In this document: piece by piece, positions 37,050 to 49,477 of the stretch
How positions within the stretch are numbered: position 1 is the first letter of the stretch
Layout of the letters: every line of letters starts with the position of its first letter
Origin: Verrucomicrobiaceae bacterium
GTDB lineage: Bacteria; Verrucomicrobiota; Verrucomicrobiia; Verrucomicrobiales; Verrucomicrobiaceae
Assembly (NCBI GenBank): GCA_019694165.1
Contig: JAIBCL010000001.1
Span: 186,001-250,000 of the forward strand
Reading direction: 5' to 3'
Length of the DNA: 64,000 nucleotides
The notes under the pieces: model-generated
Databases searched by the model: none
What the model was told of the DNA's origin: nothing
What the model saw: only the letters and a program-made list of their open reading frames with translations
Position numbers and translations under genes: made by a program

Positions 37050-38069
37050 ATGAAAAACCCGTCCGCTCCAAATTGGTCCCGCCGCCGTCTGCTCCGTACC
37101 GCCTTCTGCTCCAGTGCAGGGCTGGCCCTGAACGTCGGCGCGGGCGTCGTTCGCGCCGCCGACGTCGCCGGCACGGACGACCTGCATTTCTTCGCCATCG
37201 GCGACTTCGGCAGCATGGAGCCGGCGCAGGAAGCGGTGGCCAATGGCATGAAGAAATACGTGGCAGGCCTGCAGCTCAGACCCGAGGCGCTGCTGCTCCT
37301 CGGCGACAATTTCTACAAGGCGATGCCCGGCGGCGTGAAGGCGCCGCGGTGGAAGACGGGATTTGAGGACATGTATCCCGCGAGCACGTTCCCCGGCCCC
37401 TGCCCCGCCGTGCTCGGAAACCATGACTACCACGACAACAAGGGCGGTGAACTGGTGCAGATCGCCTATTCAAAACAAGGCGGCACGCGCTGGACCATGC
37501 CGGCCAAGTGGCATCGCATCGAGTTTCCGAAGGCAAATCCGCTGGTGACCTTCCTCTGCATCGATACGAACTGGCGCTCGATCAGCGCGACGAAGGATGA
37601 GAAAACCGGACTGCCGAAGGCTTCGATGACCGAGCAGGAGGAAAAGGAACAGATGGCGTGGCTCAAAGGCGCACTGGCCGGACCGCGCGCGCCATGGACC
37701 ATCGTCGTCGGGCACCACCCCGTGTACTCGAACGGTGGCGCGCATGGTGACACGAAGGCGCTGGTGAGAGACCTCGCGCCGCTCCTCCAGCAGCACGGCG
37801 TGCACATGTTCCTGTGCGGTCACGACCACGACATGCAGCATTTGGAACTCGAAGGACAGAAGACCTCGTTCGTCGTCTCCGGCGGCGGCGGCGCACGCAT
37901 CCGTCCGACCAAGGACCTGCCGCGCGGCCCCTACGCAAAGGATGTGTACGGCTTCACGCACATGCAAATCGGGCGCGAGCGCATCATCACGCGCCACATC
38001 GATCCGAACGGCAGACAACTGCACGCCTTCGCGAAGAAGACGGACTACGCGTTCGAGGTGTTGAGCTGA
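37050..38069 (+). CDS. Tat-exported calcineurin-like metallophosphatase
   Basis: 339 aa. Twin-arginine signal NWSRRRLLRTAFCSSAGLALNVGAG. The five metallophosphatase blocks are present: FFAIGDFG, LLLGDNFYK, VLGNHDYHD, VVGHHPVYSNGG and LCGHDHDMQH, as in purple-acid-phosphatase-like enzymes. It should bind two metals and hydrolyse phosphomonoesters or diesters in the periplasm, consistent with phosphate scavenging. No Pho-box was identified. Transcribed alone. Confidence 0.9.
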   Translation: MKNPSAPNWSRRRLLRTAFCSSAGLALNVGAGVVRAADVAGTDDLHFFAIGDFGSMEPAQEAVANGMKKYVAGLQLRPEALLLLGDNFYKAMPGGVKAPRWKTGFEDMYPASTFPGPCPAVLGNHDYHDNKGGELVQIAYSKQGGTRWTMPAKWHRIEFPKANPLVTFLCIDTNWRSISATKDEKTGLPKASMTEQEEKEQMAWLKGALAGPRAPWTIVVGHHPVYSNGGAHGDTKALVRDLAPLLQQHGVHMFLCGHDHDMQHLELEGQKTSFVVSGGGGARIRPTKDLPRGPYAKDVYGFTHMQIGRERIITRHIDPNGRQLHAFAKKTDYAFEVLS

Positions 38070-38175
38070 AAGCTTCGCCGTGCGGGAGCGGCGTGCACCG
38101 CACCCCCCGGGCTGACGCAGCGCACGCCGGTTGCACGCTGCGGCGCTTTCGCCTACGTCAGCGGCGTCCCCCGCG

Positions 38176-39348
38176 ATGCCAGCGCCTTCACCAGCCGAAT
38201 ACCTCGTCCTGTGCTTCACCGGCACGGCGCTGCTGCATCAGGCCGCGTGCAGGCTGGCGCTGCGCCCGTGGCTGGCTTCCGCCGGCGAGCACTGGACCGC
38301 ACGCGCCCGGCGGTTTTTCCAGTTCCGCAAGACGGCGGCGCTCTGCTTGTTCAGTTCTATTGTCACCGCCTTCACCTTCTCGGGCTGTGCTGCCGGCGGA
38401 CCGATCTCCGGATGGGCGGTGTTTTTCTGCGTTTTCGGCGCGGTGATCTTTTCGGCATTCTGGATCGGCCGCATTCACGAGCCGCGGCTGACACTGCCAG
38501 TGTACCTGCGGTCGCAGTTGAAGACGACGGGCATCCTCATAGCCGTCATCGCCCCGGTGCTCTGGGTGATTTTCTCGACATCGGAAAATCTGGAGCCGGC
38601 CGACTGGATCAGGCTGGGTGCGGCCATCGCGATCTTCTGCCTGTTCCAGACAGGCTGCTGGCTGCTGCTGATGCCGGGACGCACCACGCATCCGATGAAC
38701 GCACGGCTCGCCCCCATCGTCGCCGATGAAGCGGCCAAGGCGGGTGTGCCCTCCGTGCGCGCGTGGGTGGAGGAGAGCTTCATGGCGAATGCCGTGGCGG
38801 TCTTCTACATCCACAGCGTGGTGGTCACGTCGCGCGGGATGGAGGTGCTCGATGACGACGAGCTGCGCGCCATCGTACGTCATGAACTCGCGCACCTGAC
38901 CGAGTCCGCCGCCGTCCGCGTCATGCGGCTGGTCGGCCTGCTGCCGCTGTTTGCTTTCGCCTTCGTCCATCCGGTCTTCCATCGCTTCGGCCTGACGGGG
39001 CTGGCGCTGCTTTTCCCGGCCTTTTTCCTCTCGATGCGCATCCCGCGCAGCGTCGCCCGGAAAATGGAAGAACGGGCGGACAAGATGTCGGTCGCCGGCG
39101 GAACCGAAGGTCCGGTTTACGCCCGCGCGCTGGAGAAACTCTACGAAGCCAACCGCATCCCCGCCGTGCTGCGGGGCCGCCAGATTCACCCGAACCTCTA
39201 CGACCGCATGATCGCCGCCGGCATCACACCGGACTATCCGCGTCCGTTGCCGCCGGCACGCTTTCACTGGACGGGCGTCCTCGCCCTGCTGCCGGTCGTG
39301 CCCGCCTATGTACAGATCGTGGACTGGCTGGTCCACAAGCACCGTTGA
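38176..39348 (+). CDS. Membrane M48-type zinc metalloprotease
   Basis: 390 aa with four N-terminal hydrophobic helices (to about residue 165), the zinc motif HELAH at residues 236-240, and a downstream ARKMEERADKMS segment with the third ligand (ExxxD). Two further hydrophobic stretches follow. The domain plan is that of HtpX/Ste24-like proteases that cleave membrane or exported proteins. ATG 38176 is preferred over the upstream TTG frame. The 106 bp before it hold GC-rich imperfect palindromes of no clear class. The next gene starts 3 bp after its stop. Confidence 0.85.
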   Translation: MPAPSPAEYLVLCFTGTALLHQAACRLALRPWLASAGEHWTARARRFFQFRKTAALCLFSSIVTAFTFSGCAAGGPISGWAVFFCVFGAVIFSAFWIGRIHEPRLTLPVYLRSQLKTTGILIAVIAPVLWVIFSTSENLEPADWIRLGAAIAIFCLFQTGCWLLLMPGRTTHPMNARLAPIVADEAAKAGVPSVRAWVEESFMANAVAVFYIHSVVVTSRGMEVLDDDELRAIVRHELAHLTESAAVRVMRLVGLLPLFAFAFVHPVFHRFGLTGLALLFPAFFLSMRIPRSVARKMEERADKMSVAGGTEGPVYARALEKLYEANRIPAVLRGRQIHPNLYDRMIAAGITPDYPRPLPPARFHWTGVLALLPVVPAYVQIVDWLVHKHR

Positions 39349-39351
39349 TCC

Positions 39352-40227
39352 ATGCCGAAGTCACTCACCGTCCGAGAAACCGTCGAGTTGCAGCCTTTTC
39401 TCTTCGCCTCACTCCCTGAAGTGAAGAAGACGAAGGTGAAGCAATGGCTCAAGCACGGCGCGGTGCTGGTGAATGGACGGAGGCAGACACGGCATGACCA
39501 TCCGCTCGCGCCCGGTGACGAAGTCATCATCCAGAGCCAGGGTGAATCCAAGAGCAGCGCCGCGCTGCCGAAGGCGCTGAAGATCGTATTTGAGGACGCC
39601 GCCGTCATTGTCATCGACAAGCCCGCCGGCCTGCTCTCCATCGCCACCGAAGCCGAGAGCCGGAACACGGCGTATGCGCGCCTCACCGACTACGTCAGGA
39701 AAGGAAATCCGCGTGGCCGCGAACGCGTCTTCATCGTCCACCGGCTCGACCGCGAGACATCCGGCCTCATGGTCTTCGCCCGCACCGAGGAAGCGAAGCA
39801 CGCACTGCAAACCAAATGGGACGCCGCCGAGAAGCGCTACCTCGCCATCGTCGAGCGCGCGCCCGACGAGCAGGAAGGTCTGCTCGTCTCGCATCTCGAC
39901 GAAAGCCATCCCGGCAAGGTTTTCAGCACTCCAAAGAGCGAGACCACCCGGGAAGCGCGCACCCGCTTCCGCGTGCTCAAGCGCGGCGACAAGCACTCGC
40001 TCGTTGAACTCACGCTCGAAACCGGCCGCCGTCATCAAATCCGCGTCCAGCTCTCCGACATCCGCTGCCCGATCATCGGTGACGAAAAGTACAACGCACG
40101 CTCCAATCCCGCGAAGCGCCTCGGGCTGCACGCTTGCTTCCTGCGCATCCCACATCCGGTCACTGGCAAGCCCGTGCAATTCGAGTCCCCGCTGCCCGAC
40201 GCGCTTGCCAGGCTCGTCGCGTCGTGA
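39352..40227 (+). CDS. RluA/RluD-family pseudouridine synthase
   Basis: 291 aa. N-terminal S4 RNA-binding domain (KVKQWLKHGAVLVNGRRQTRHDHPLAPGDEV), then the synthase domain with VIVIDKPAGLLS and the catalytic-Asp motif HRLDRETSGLMVFAR, and C-terminal ETGRRHQIRVQLSDIRCPIIGDEKY. It would isomerise uridine in rRNA or tRNA; the exact site is not predictable. Nearly abuts the M48 protease gene and is followed by a BIME-like repeat. Confidence 0.9.
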   Translation: MPKSLTVRETVELQPFLFASLPEVKKTKVKQWLKHGAVLVNGRRQTRHDHPLAPGDEVIIQSQGESKSSAALPKALKIVFEDAAVIVIDKPAGLLSIATEAESRNTAYARLTDYVRKGNPRGRERVFIVHRLDRETSGLMVFARTEEAKHALQTKWDAAEKRYLAIVERAPDEQEGLLVSHLDESHPGKVFSTPKSETTREARTRFRVLKRGDKHSLVELTLETGRRHQIRVQLSDIRCPIIGDEKYNARSNPAKRLGLHACFLRIPHPVTGKPVQFESPLPDALARLVAS

Positions 40228-40240
40228 AAGTGACGCAGCC

Positions 40241-40341
40241 GTTGGAGTCCCGGCTTTAGCCGGCCCGCAGTCGCCCGATGCGCGAGACGATAGGAAACGT
40301 GCGTCGAGAGCGTCCGAGCCGCCTGAAGATGGGACTCCAAC
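40241..40341. repeat. BIME-like inverted repeat, site 2 (GTTGGAGTCC family)
   Basis: 101 bp between GTTGGAGTCC and GGACTCCAAC. The left arm contains the hairpin CCGGCT-TT-AGCCGG. Just outside the right arm GACTCCAACGAATGCA recurs, a sequence nearly shared with the element at 56822-56985. Located in the gap between the pseudouridine synthase and the second dehydrogenase gene. Confidence 0.65.
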
Positions 40342-40421
40342 AAGAGACTCCAACGAATGCAGACGTCACCCGCGAGCGATCCATGCCAGACTCCACTCCA
40401 TTCCTCCGTTTCGCTTGTCCC

Positions 40422-43400
40422 ATGACCTGCCGTTTCATCCCGCTCGTTCTCGTTTGCACTTCGTCGATCGCGATTGCCGCCGACGATTTTCCCGCGCCAT
40501 TCAACACCGAGAAACTCGATCCGCGGGGGCCGATGCCTGCGGAAGAAGTCGCGCGCACGATGGAATTGCCGAAGGGATTCCACGCCACGGTCTTCGCTGC
40601 GGAGCCGGATGTGCAGCAGCCGATCGCGATGAATTGGGACGCAAAGGGCCGGCTGTGGGTGGCGGAGAACTACACGTATGCCGAGAATCCGAAGCGCTGG
40701 GATACGACGCTGCGCGATCGCATCATCATCCTCGAAGACAAGGACAACGACGGCAAACACGACGGCCGGAAGGTTTTCTGGGACAAAGGCAGCTACCTCA
40801 CCAGCGTCGAGGTCGGCTACGGCGGCGTATGGATTTTGAATGACGGGAAGCTCGAATTCATCGCCGACAAAAACGGCGACGACATTCCCGATGGCGAGCC
40901 TGAGGTGCTGCTCGACGGCTTCAATGTGAAGACCATCGGCCACAACATCGTGAACGGCCTGCGCTGGGGACCCGACGGCTGGCTCTATGGCCGCCACGGC
41001 ATCACGGACACATCATCGGTCGGCGCACCGGGCACGCCGGAGGAGAAGCGAGTGAAGATGAACTGCGCCATCTGGCGGTATCATCCCACGCGCAAAGTGG
41101 TCGAAGTGGTCTGCCACGGCGGCACGAATTCGTGGGGGCACGATTGGAATGCCGACGGCGAGCTCTTCTGGATCAACACCGTCATCGGCCATCTCTGGCA
41201 CGGCATCCCCGGCGCCTACTACGACCGCATGTTCGGCTCGCACCTGAATCCGCACGTGTATGAGACGATCAAGATGGTGGCCGATCACTATCACTTCGAC
41301 ATCGGCAATGAGAAATGGAGCGACATCCGCAAGCTCGGCGTGACGAGTGCGACCGATGCGCTGGGCGGAGGTCACGCCCACGTCGGTCTGCTCATCTATC
41401 AAGGCGGCGCGTGGCCGAAGGAATACGATGGCGCGGTGCTCGCCTGCAATCTGCACGGCAATCGCATCAACATGGATCGCCTCGAACGCGAAGGCTGCGG
41501 CTACGTGGCGAAGCACGCGCCCGATTTCATGAAAACCAAGGACAAATGGTTCCGCGGCATCGACCTCCTCACCTGCCCCGACGGCAACATCGTCGTCTCC
41601 GACTGGAGCGACACCGGCGAGTGCCACGACAGCGACGGCATTCATCGGACGAGCGGGAGGATTTACAAGATCAGTTATGGGGAGCCGAAGAAGATGGAGC
41701 CAGTGAATCTGGCGAAAATGAAGGATGAGGAGTTGGTGAAGTTGTTGGACGGAAAAAACAGTTGGCGGGTGCGGGGCGCAGGCCACGTCTTGAGCGAACG
41801 ACAAAACGTTAATACCGAACTAAGCGCCTATGCGCAGGCCACCGTGCTGGTCACAAAAAACACTTCAGAAAGAGATAAGATCACAGAGCTGGCTGGGATT
41901 AATTTGCGATTCGGTCGGGCTGTGGCGGCTGCGCGAATGATGAACACGGCTACGTCAAAGCCGGAAGACGTGAAAGCACTAACAGCGGGGCTTGATGAGA
42001 ATGGGCTGGAAGCTTCTCAATCTGCTCGTTGGATCAAACTCATCGAAGAGGACATGGGCTTTTTGAACCAGGAAGGTTTCAAGAACTGGGCACTGGAGAC
42101 TTTTTTAACGCTCGCTAACTCAACAGACACACGCGGCCTAGTCCGCCTCCACCTCGCCTCCGCGTTGCAGCGTCTGCCCCTCGAAGCGCGCTGGCCGATC
42201 GCGGCGGCGCTGGCGAAGCACGAGGAAGATGCGAACGACCGGCAGCAGCCGCTCATGATCTGGTATGGCATCGAGCCGGCGGTGGCGGCTGATCCAGCGA
42301 AAGGTGTGGAGTTGATCGCAGCAGCGAAGATTCCGACCGTCCGTCGGCTCGTGGTTCGTCGCATCACGGAGGATTTCGAGAAGAACAGCGCGGCGGTCGA
42401 TGCGCTCGTGGCGCTCGCGACGACGACCGAATCCGCGCGAGATGACATCCTTCGCGGCATGAGCGCTGCTTTGAAAGGCGTGAGCCAGGCTCCGAAGCCG
42501 AAGGGCTGGGATGAACTGGTGAGCGTGGCGAAGACCAAACCGTCTGACCGGTCGGACTCGTCCGCCAACGCGCTACTTACCGACCTCTCCGTCGTCTTCG
42601 GCAGCGGCCGCGCGATTGACGAACTCATCGCCATCGTCAAAGACGCCGACGGCGACGCGAACGCCCGCATCAGCGCGATGGACTCGCTTTTGCGCGCGCC
42701 GAAGCCGGAGCTGTTCGACACCGTGCGCGGCCTCATCAATGACAAGGTCCTCGGCACCGCCGCTCGGCTCGGTCTCGTGAAGTTCGCCAATGCCGATGTT
42801 CCGAAAGCGCTGCTCAACAACTGGCCGGACCGCAGCATTGAGTGGCGCACGGCGAACGTCAGCACGCTCGTTTCTCGCGCCATGTGGGCGAAGGCGCTGC
42901 TCGATTACACCGAAAAGCATCCGCAGGTGCGCGAAGACATCACGCCATCGACCGCACGGCAGATTCGCAATCTCGGCGATGACGCCCTGAGCCAGCAGCT
43001 CACCAAAGTCTGGGGCGAACTGCGCGACACACCTGCCGCGAAGAAGGAAGAACTCGCCAAGTGGACGAAGATCCTCACGCCGGAATCCATCGCGAAGGCT
43101 GATCCGGCCAAGGGCCGCACCGTTTTCGCCGGAGTCTGCGGCGCGTGCCACAAGCTCTACGGCCAGGGCGGTGCCATCGGCCCCGATCTCACCGGCGGCA
43201 ACCGCCATCAGCTCGCCTACCTGCTCGAAAACCTCATCGACCCCAGCGCCGTGGTGCCCGCCGACTACCGCGTGAGCGTGATCAAGCTGAAGGACGGCCG
43301 CGTGCTCACCGGCGTGATCCCCGAGCAGAACGAGCGCAGCATCACCGTGCAGAGCCAGGTCGAGCGAGTGACCCTCGAGCGCGACAAGCTCGCCGAGCAA

Positions 43401-43517
43401 ACCCAGCTCGCCATCAGCCTCATGCCCGAAGGCCAGCTCACCGCGCTCGGCGAAGAGCAGGCGCGCAATTTGATCGCCTACCTGATGAGCAACGGCCAGG
43501 TGGACCTGCCGAAGTAA
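40422..43517 (+). CDS. Secreted PVC-type membrane-bound dehydrogenase with HEAT repeats and C-terminal haem domain, second copy
   Basis: About 1031 aa from ATG 40422 (signal MTCRFIPLVLVCTSSIAIAA); ATG 40383 is also in frame. Propeller domain: MELPKGFHATVFAAEPDVQQP, MNWDAKGRLWVAENYTY, ILEDKDNDGKHDGRKVFW, GHDWNADGELFWINTV. HEAT-like repeats follow, then the haem domain GVCGACHKLYGQGGAIGPDL (CxxCH about residues 906-910) and ENLIDPSAVVPADY. Same architecture as 12992-16189 but diverged. Expected to be a periplasmic dehydrogenase with its own electron acceptor. An AT-richer segment (about 41740-42125) again lies at the propeller/HEAT junction. Confidence 0.85.
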   Translation: MTCRFIPLVLVCTSSIAIAADDFPAPFNTEKLDPRGPMPAEEVARTMELPKGFHATVFAAEPDVQQPIAMNWDAKGRLWVAENYTYAENPKRWDTTLRDRIIILEDKDNDGKHDGRKVFWDKGSYLTSVEVGYGGVWILNDGKLEFIADKNGDDIPDGEPEVLLDGFNVKTIGHNIVNGLRWGPDGWLYGRHGITDTSSVGAPGTPEEKRVKMNCAIWRYHPTRKVVEVVCHGGTNSWGHDWNADGELFWINTVIGHLWHGIPGAYYDRMFGSHLNPHVYETIKMVADHYHFDIGNEKWSDIRKLGVTSATDALGGGHAHVGLLIYQGGAWPKEYDGAVLACNLHGNRINMDRLEREGCGYVAKHAPDFMKTKDKWFRGIDLLTCPDGNIVVSDWSDTGECHDSDGIHRTSGRIYKISYGEPKKMEPVNLAKMKDEELVKLLDGKNSWRVRGAGHVLSERQNVNTELSAYAQATVLVTKNTSERDKITELAGINLRFGRAVAAARMMNTATSKPEDVKALTAGLDENGLEASQSARWIKLIEEDMGFLNQEGFKNWALETFLTLANSTDTRGLVRLHLASALQRLPLEARWPIAAALAKHEEDANDRQQPLMIWYGIEPAVAADPAKGVELIAAAKIPTVRRLVVRRITEDFEKNSAAVDALVALATTTESARDDILRGMSAALKGVSQAPKPKGWDELVSVAKTKPSDRSDSSANALLTDLSVVFGSGRAIDELIAIVKDADGDANARISAMDSLLRAPKPELFDTVRGLINDKVLGTAARLGLVKFANADVPKALLNNWPDRSIEWRTANVSTLVSRAMWAKALLDYTEKHPQVREDITPSTARQIRNLGDDALSQQLTKVWGELRDTPAAKKEELAKWTKILTPESIAKADPAKGRTVFAGVCGACHKLYGQGGAIGPDLTGGNRHQLAYLLENLIDPSAVVPADYRVSVIKLKDGRVLTGVIPEQNERSITVQSQVERVTLERDKLAEQTQLAISLMPEGQLTALGEEQARNLIAYLMSNGQVDLPK

Positions 43518-43675
43518 GAACCGACGGCGGACGGGAGGCATGACCGCGACCAAGCGTTGACGGTGGTCTTGATGCCCGGCTGGCGCTGCGCGCTCCGGCT
43601 GCGCGCGCCTCGAAAAATTGAACGTGACGGTGGGATCAATGCATCTACCATAACGCCGCCAGTTCGCCCACCGTC

Positions 43676-45505
43676 ATGCTCACTGATCAAGTCATTGATC
43701 CCAATCAGCAGAAGAAGCCGCACGTCCTTGTGCGTCCGTTTCTTGCCATCTGGCACTGGATGGTGCCGCCATCCCAGGCGCACATGGACCGGCAGAGCCG
43801 CACGGCAGTGGCCGTGCGCTCGGCCGTCGTGATCGGCGCTGCGCTCGCCATCGTCGGCACGGGTCTATTCTGGGGCCGCGACCTGCGCGACTACTACAAG
43901 ACCTGGAGATCCAACAGCCTCGTGAAGCAGGCGCGCGAGCTGGCGGACTCAGGCAACTTCCTCAATGCCGTGCTCAAGGCCCAGGAGGCGTACAGCATCG
44001 CGCCGGAGAACACGGAGGCCATCCGGCAGAACGCCGAATTCCTCACCAAGATGCGGCGGCAGGAGGCCGTGTATTTCAGCGATCTGCTCGACAAGCAGGG
44101 CAAGGCCACCGCTCAGGACGTGCAGACAAAGGTGCGCGCCCTCATGAATCTGAACCGAACGAAGGAGGCCTCCGACACCCTCAACAAACTCATGCGCAAT
44201 TCGCCGCCGACGGACTCCATCTTCAAACTGGCCGAGGACGTGTGGGGCGGCACCAAGCAGAGCGAAGTCGTGCTCACCGTGCTGAAGGAATACTGCGCCA
44301 AGCACCCCACGGATAATGAGAGCCTGCTGCGCCTCGCAAAATTCCAGGTCGCCGCACCGTCATCCAAGGAGTTCGCCTCCGGCATGGAAAGCCTCTGGAA
44401 GCTGGCGGACAATCCCGGCGACATGGGCATTCGGGCCATCGAGGTGCTCGATGCCATGAAGGGCCTCTCGCCGGAGGAATCGAAGCGTCTCGTCGGGCTG
44501 CTCACGAGCCATCCGCGGGCCACTCCTTGGCACGAGGTGGCGGCCTTGAAGAGGCGCATCGCCATGTCGCCCACGCGCCGGGCTCAGATCGTGCAGGAAG
44601 CGGTGCTGAAGTACCAGCAGGCCAGGCGGGAAGACCGCGTGCCTTTTGTCCGGTGGCTGGTGCTTGAGCGGGAGTTCCTCCAGGTCGTGGCGCTCGTCGA
44701 TGAGATCGATGCAAAGCAGAACCGCGACCTGCTCGAGAACTACCTCACCGCCCTCACCATGCTCGGCCGCTTCGACGACCTCGCGAAGCTGGTGGAGGAC
44801 ATCAAGGTGGTGGAGATACTGAACAAGACCGTGCGCGCGTTCTACCGCGCCCATCTCGCCTTCGTCACCGGGAAGCCGAAGGATGAAGTGCGCGAGAAGC
44901 TCCTCACAGCCAAGCTCTCCGCGCAGGACGAGGGCCGGGGCGACATGCTGCTGACCATTGCCACCTACGCCGAAAAGCGCGGCATCATGGACGTGGCCGA
45001 GGACTCGTTCCGCGCCGCGTCCCTCAGCCGCCGCGTCGAGCGCGAAGGTTTTGACGGCCTCATGCGCCTCTGCCAGTTCTCAGGCAAGCTTTCAGATTTC
45101 CTCGAAGCCAGCCGCGAGGCCGTGCGCCGCTGGCCCGACGATGAGAATCTCCTCGAGCGTCATCTCTACGGCAACCTCATCGCCGGCAACGACGTCGAGC
45201 TTTCACTGGAGCGCACCCTGGCCCTCCTCGCCAAACGCCCTGACGACTCCAGCGTCAAGCTCGCCGCCGCGGTCGGTTACTACTGGTTCGGCGACATCGA
45301 CATGGTCACCAACCACATGCAGCATGTGGACCTGAACAAGTGCACCGTCGGCCAGCAGGCGGTTTTCGCCTGGTTCGCCCACGCCGGCGGATTCAATGAC
45401 GAGGCCAATACCGTGCTCAAATCCATCCCGCCCAGCGCGAAAATGTTTCCGCAGGAGGCGATGTTCCTGACGAGGGTGAAGCAGGCCGTAACGCCCCGCT
45501 CCTGA
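43676..45505 (+). CDS. Single-pass membrane protein with TPR-like helical repeats
   Basis: 609 aa. A transmembrane helix near residues 48-64 (SAVVIGAALAIVGTGLFWG) separates a short cytoplasmic N-terminus from a long helical region with TPR-like units (ARELADSGNFLNAVLKAQEAYSIAPENTEAIRQNAEFL; later ENYLTALTMLGRFDDLAKLVEDI). Such proteins are usually assembly scaffolds. No partner is suggested by the neighbours. The upstream gap contains a GC-rich palindromic stretch (about 43580-43615) without a recognised role. Confidence 0.7.
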   Translation: MLTDQVIDPNQQKKPHVLVRPFLAIWHWMVPPSQAHMDRQSRTAVAVRSAVVIGAALAIVGTGLFWGRDLRDYYKTWRSNSLVKQARELADSGNFLNAVLKAQEAYSIAPENTEAIRQNAEFLTKMRRQEAVYFSDLLDKQGKATAQDVQTKVRALMNLNRTKEASDTLNKLMRNSPPTDSIFKLAEDVWGGTKQSEVVLTVLKEYCAKHPTDNESLLRLAKFQVAAPSSKEFASGMESLWKLADNPGDMGIRAIEVLDAMKGLSPEESKRLVGLLTSHPRATPWHEVAALKRRIAMSPTRRAQIVQEAVLKYQQARREDRVPFVRWLVLEREFLQVVALVDEIDAKQNRDLLENYLTALTMLGRFDDLAKLVEDIKVVEILNKTVRAFYRAHLAFVTGKPKDEVREKLLTAKLSAQDEGRGDMLLTIATYAEKRGIMDVAEDSFRAASLSRRVEREGFDGLMRLCQFSGKLSDFLEASREAVRRWPDDENLLERHLYGNLIAGNDVELSLERTLALLAKRPDDSSVKLAAAVGYYWFGDIDMVTNHMQHVDLNKCTVGQQAVFAWFAHAGGFNDEANTVLKSIPPSAKMFPQEAMFLTRVKQAVTPRS

Positions 45506-45546
45506 ACGTGGCCGCGCGCAGCGTGACGCCCGCGGCCCGCGCATCC

Positions 45547-45972
45547 TCACATGGCCGGGCTGCCGGCCGCCGACGATGCCTCGCCGTCCCAGCCGAGCCA
45601 TTCCTCGGCCTCCTTGATCTCGCGGAAGGCATGGATCGACACGGTGCCCTCGATCAGTGCCGACATCATCCGCGCCATCCCGTAGCTGACATTGTCCGCC
45701 ACCACGATCGCCGCCCGGCCCAGCTTTTCGCCTTTCGCCATCCGCTCCAGGATGCCCACGATCTGCTGCACGTCGTGCGCCGAGATGTCCGTCGTCGCGG
45801 CGCGCGCATCGAGCAGCTTGCTGAAAGTGGTGGTGCCCTGCCGCGCCATGTCCGTCACAAAATCCTCCATTTCCCGGAGCCGGATGCAACCGGTGAACTC
45901 GCAGCGCTGCCTCGCGCACTTTCGGTCGATGACGGAAACGAAGGCTGGTGTCGATTTGGAGGAAGGCTGCAT
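45547..45972 (-). CDS. STAS/SpoIIAA-like protein
   Basis: 141 aa, soluble. The segments FVTDMARQGTTTFSKLLDARAAT, HDVQQIVGILERMAKGEKLGRAAIVVADNVSYGMARMMSALIE and SIHAFREIKEAEEWLG match the alternation of strands and helices in STAS-like domains, including the AEEWL ending seen in SpoIIAA-like small proteins. It may be a regulatory or lipid-binding protein; no kinase or transporter partner is adjacent. Divergent from leuS. Confidence 0.6.
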   Translation of the reverse strand: MQPSSKSTPAFVSVIDRKCARQRCEFTGCIRLREMEDFVTDMARQGTTTFSKLLDARAATTDISAHDVQQIVGILERMAKGEKLGRAAIVVADNVSYGMARMMSALIEGTVSIHAFREIKEAEEWLGWDGEASSAAGSPAM

Positions 45973-46118
45973 GGGAGCGGTGATGCCGGTGCGTTTTCTT
46001 GATGTCCGGGAATCTACCGTCCCGATGACAGGAATCGCAACGTGTATTCACTCCCAGGCTTTCCCGTTGCCTTTCACGTCCACCGCGCCTTCTTTGCCGC
46101 CCTTTTTTCGCAGCAAAC

Positions 46119-46123
46119 AAGGA
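46119..46123 (+). promoter_or_regulatory. Shine-Dalgarno site of leuS
   Basis: AAGGA five bases before ATG 46129 supports that start over the in-frame ATG at 46042, whose extra N-terminus lacks similarity to LeuRS. Confidence 0.7.
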
Positions 46124-46128
46124 CAGAC

Positions 46129-49410
<3,282 letters not shown>

Positions 49411-49477
49411 GCGTGCTTCCGCTCGTTGGCGAGGATCGCATTGCGAACTCTTCGCGCGCGCTCCAAAGTCGCAGCCC

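Noticed and set aside
43580..43615. GC-rich palindromic stretch before the TPR-like gene as a terminator
   Set aside because: Pairing is imperfect and no T-run follows.
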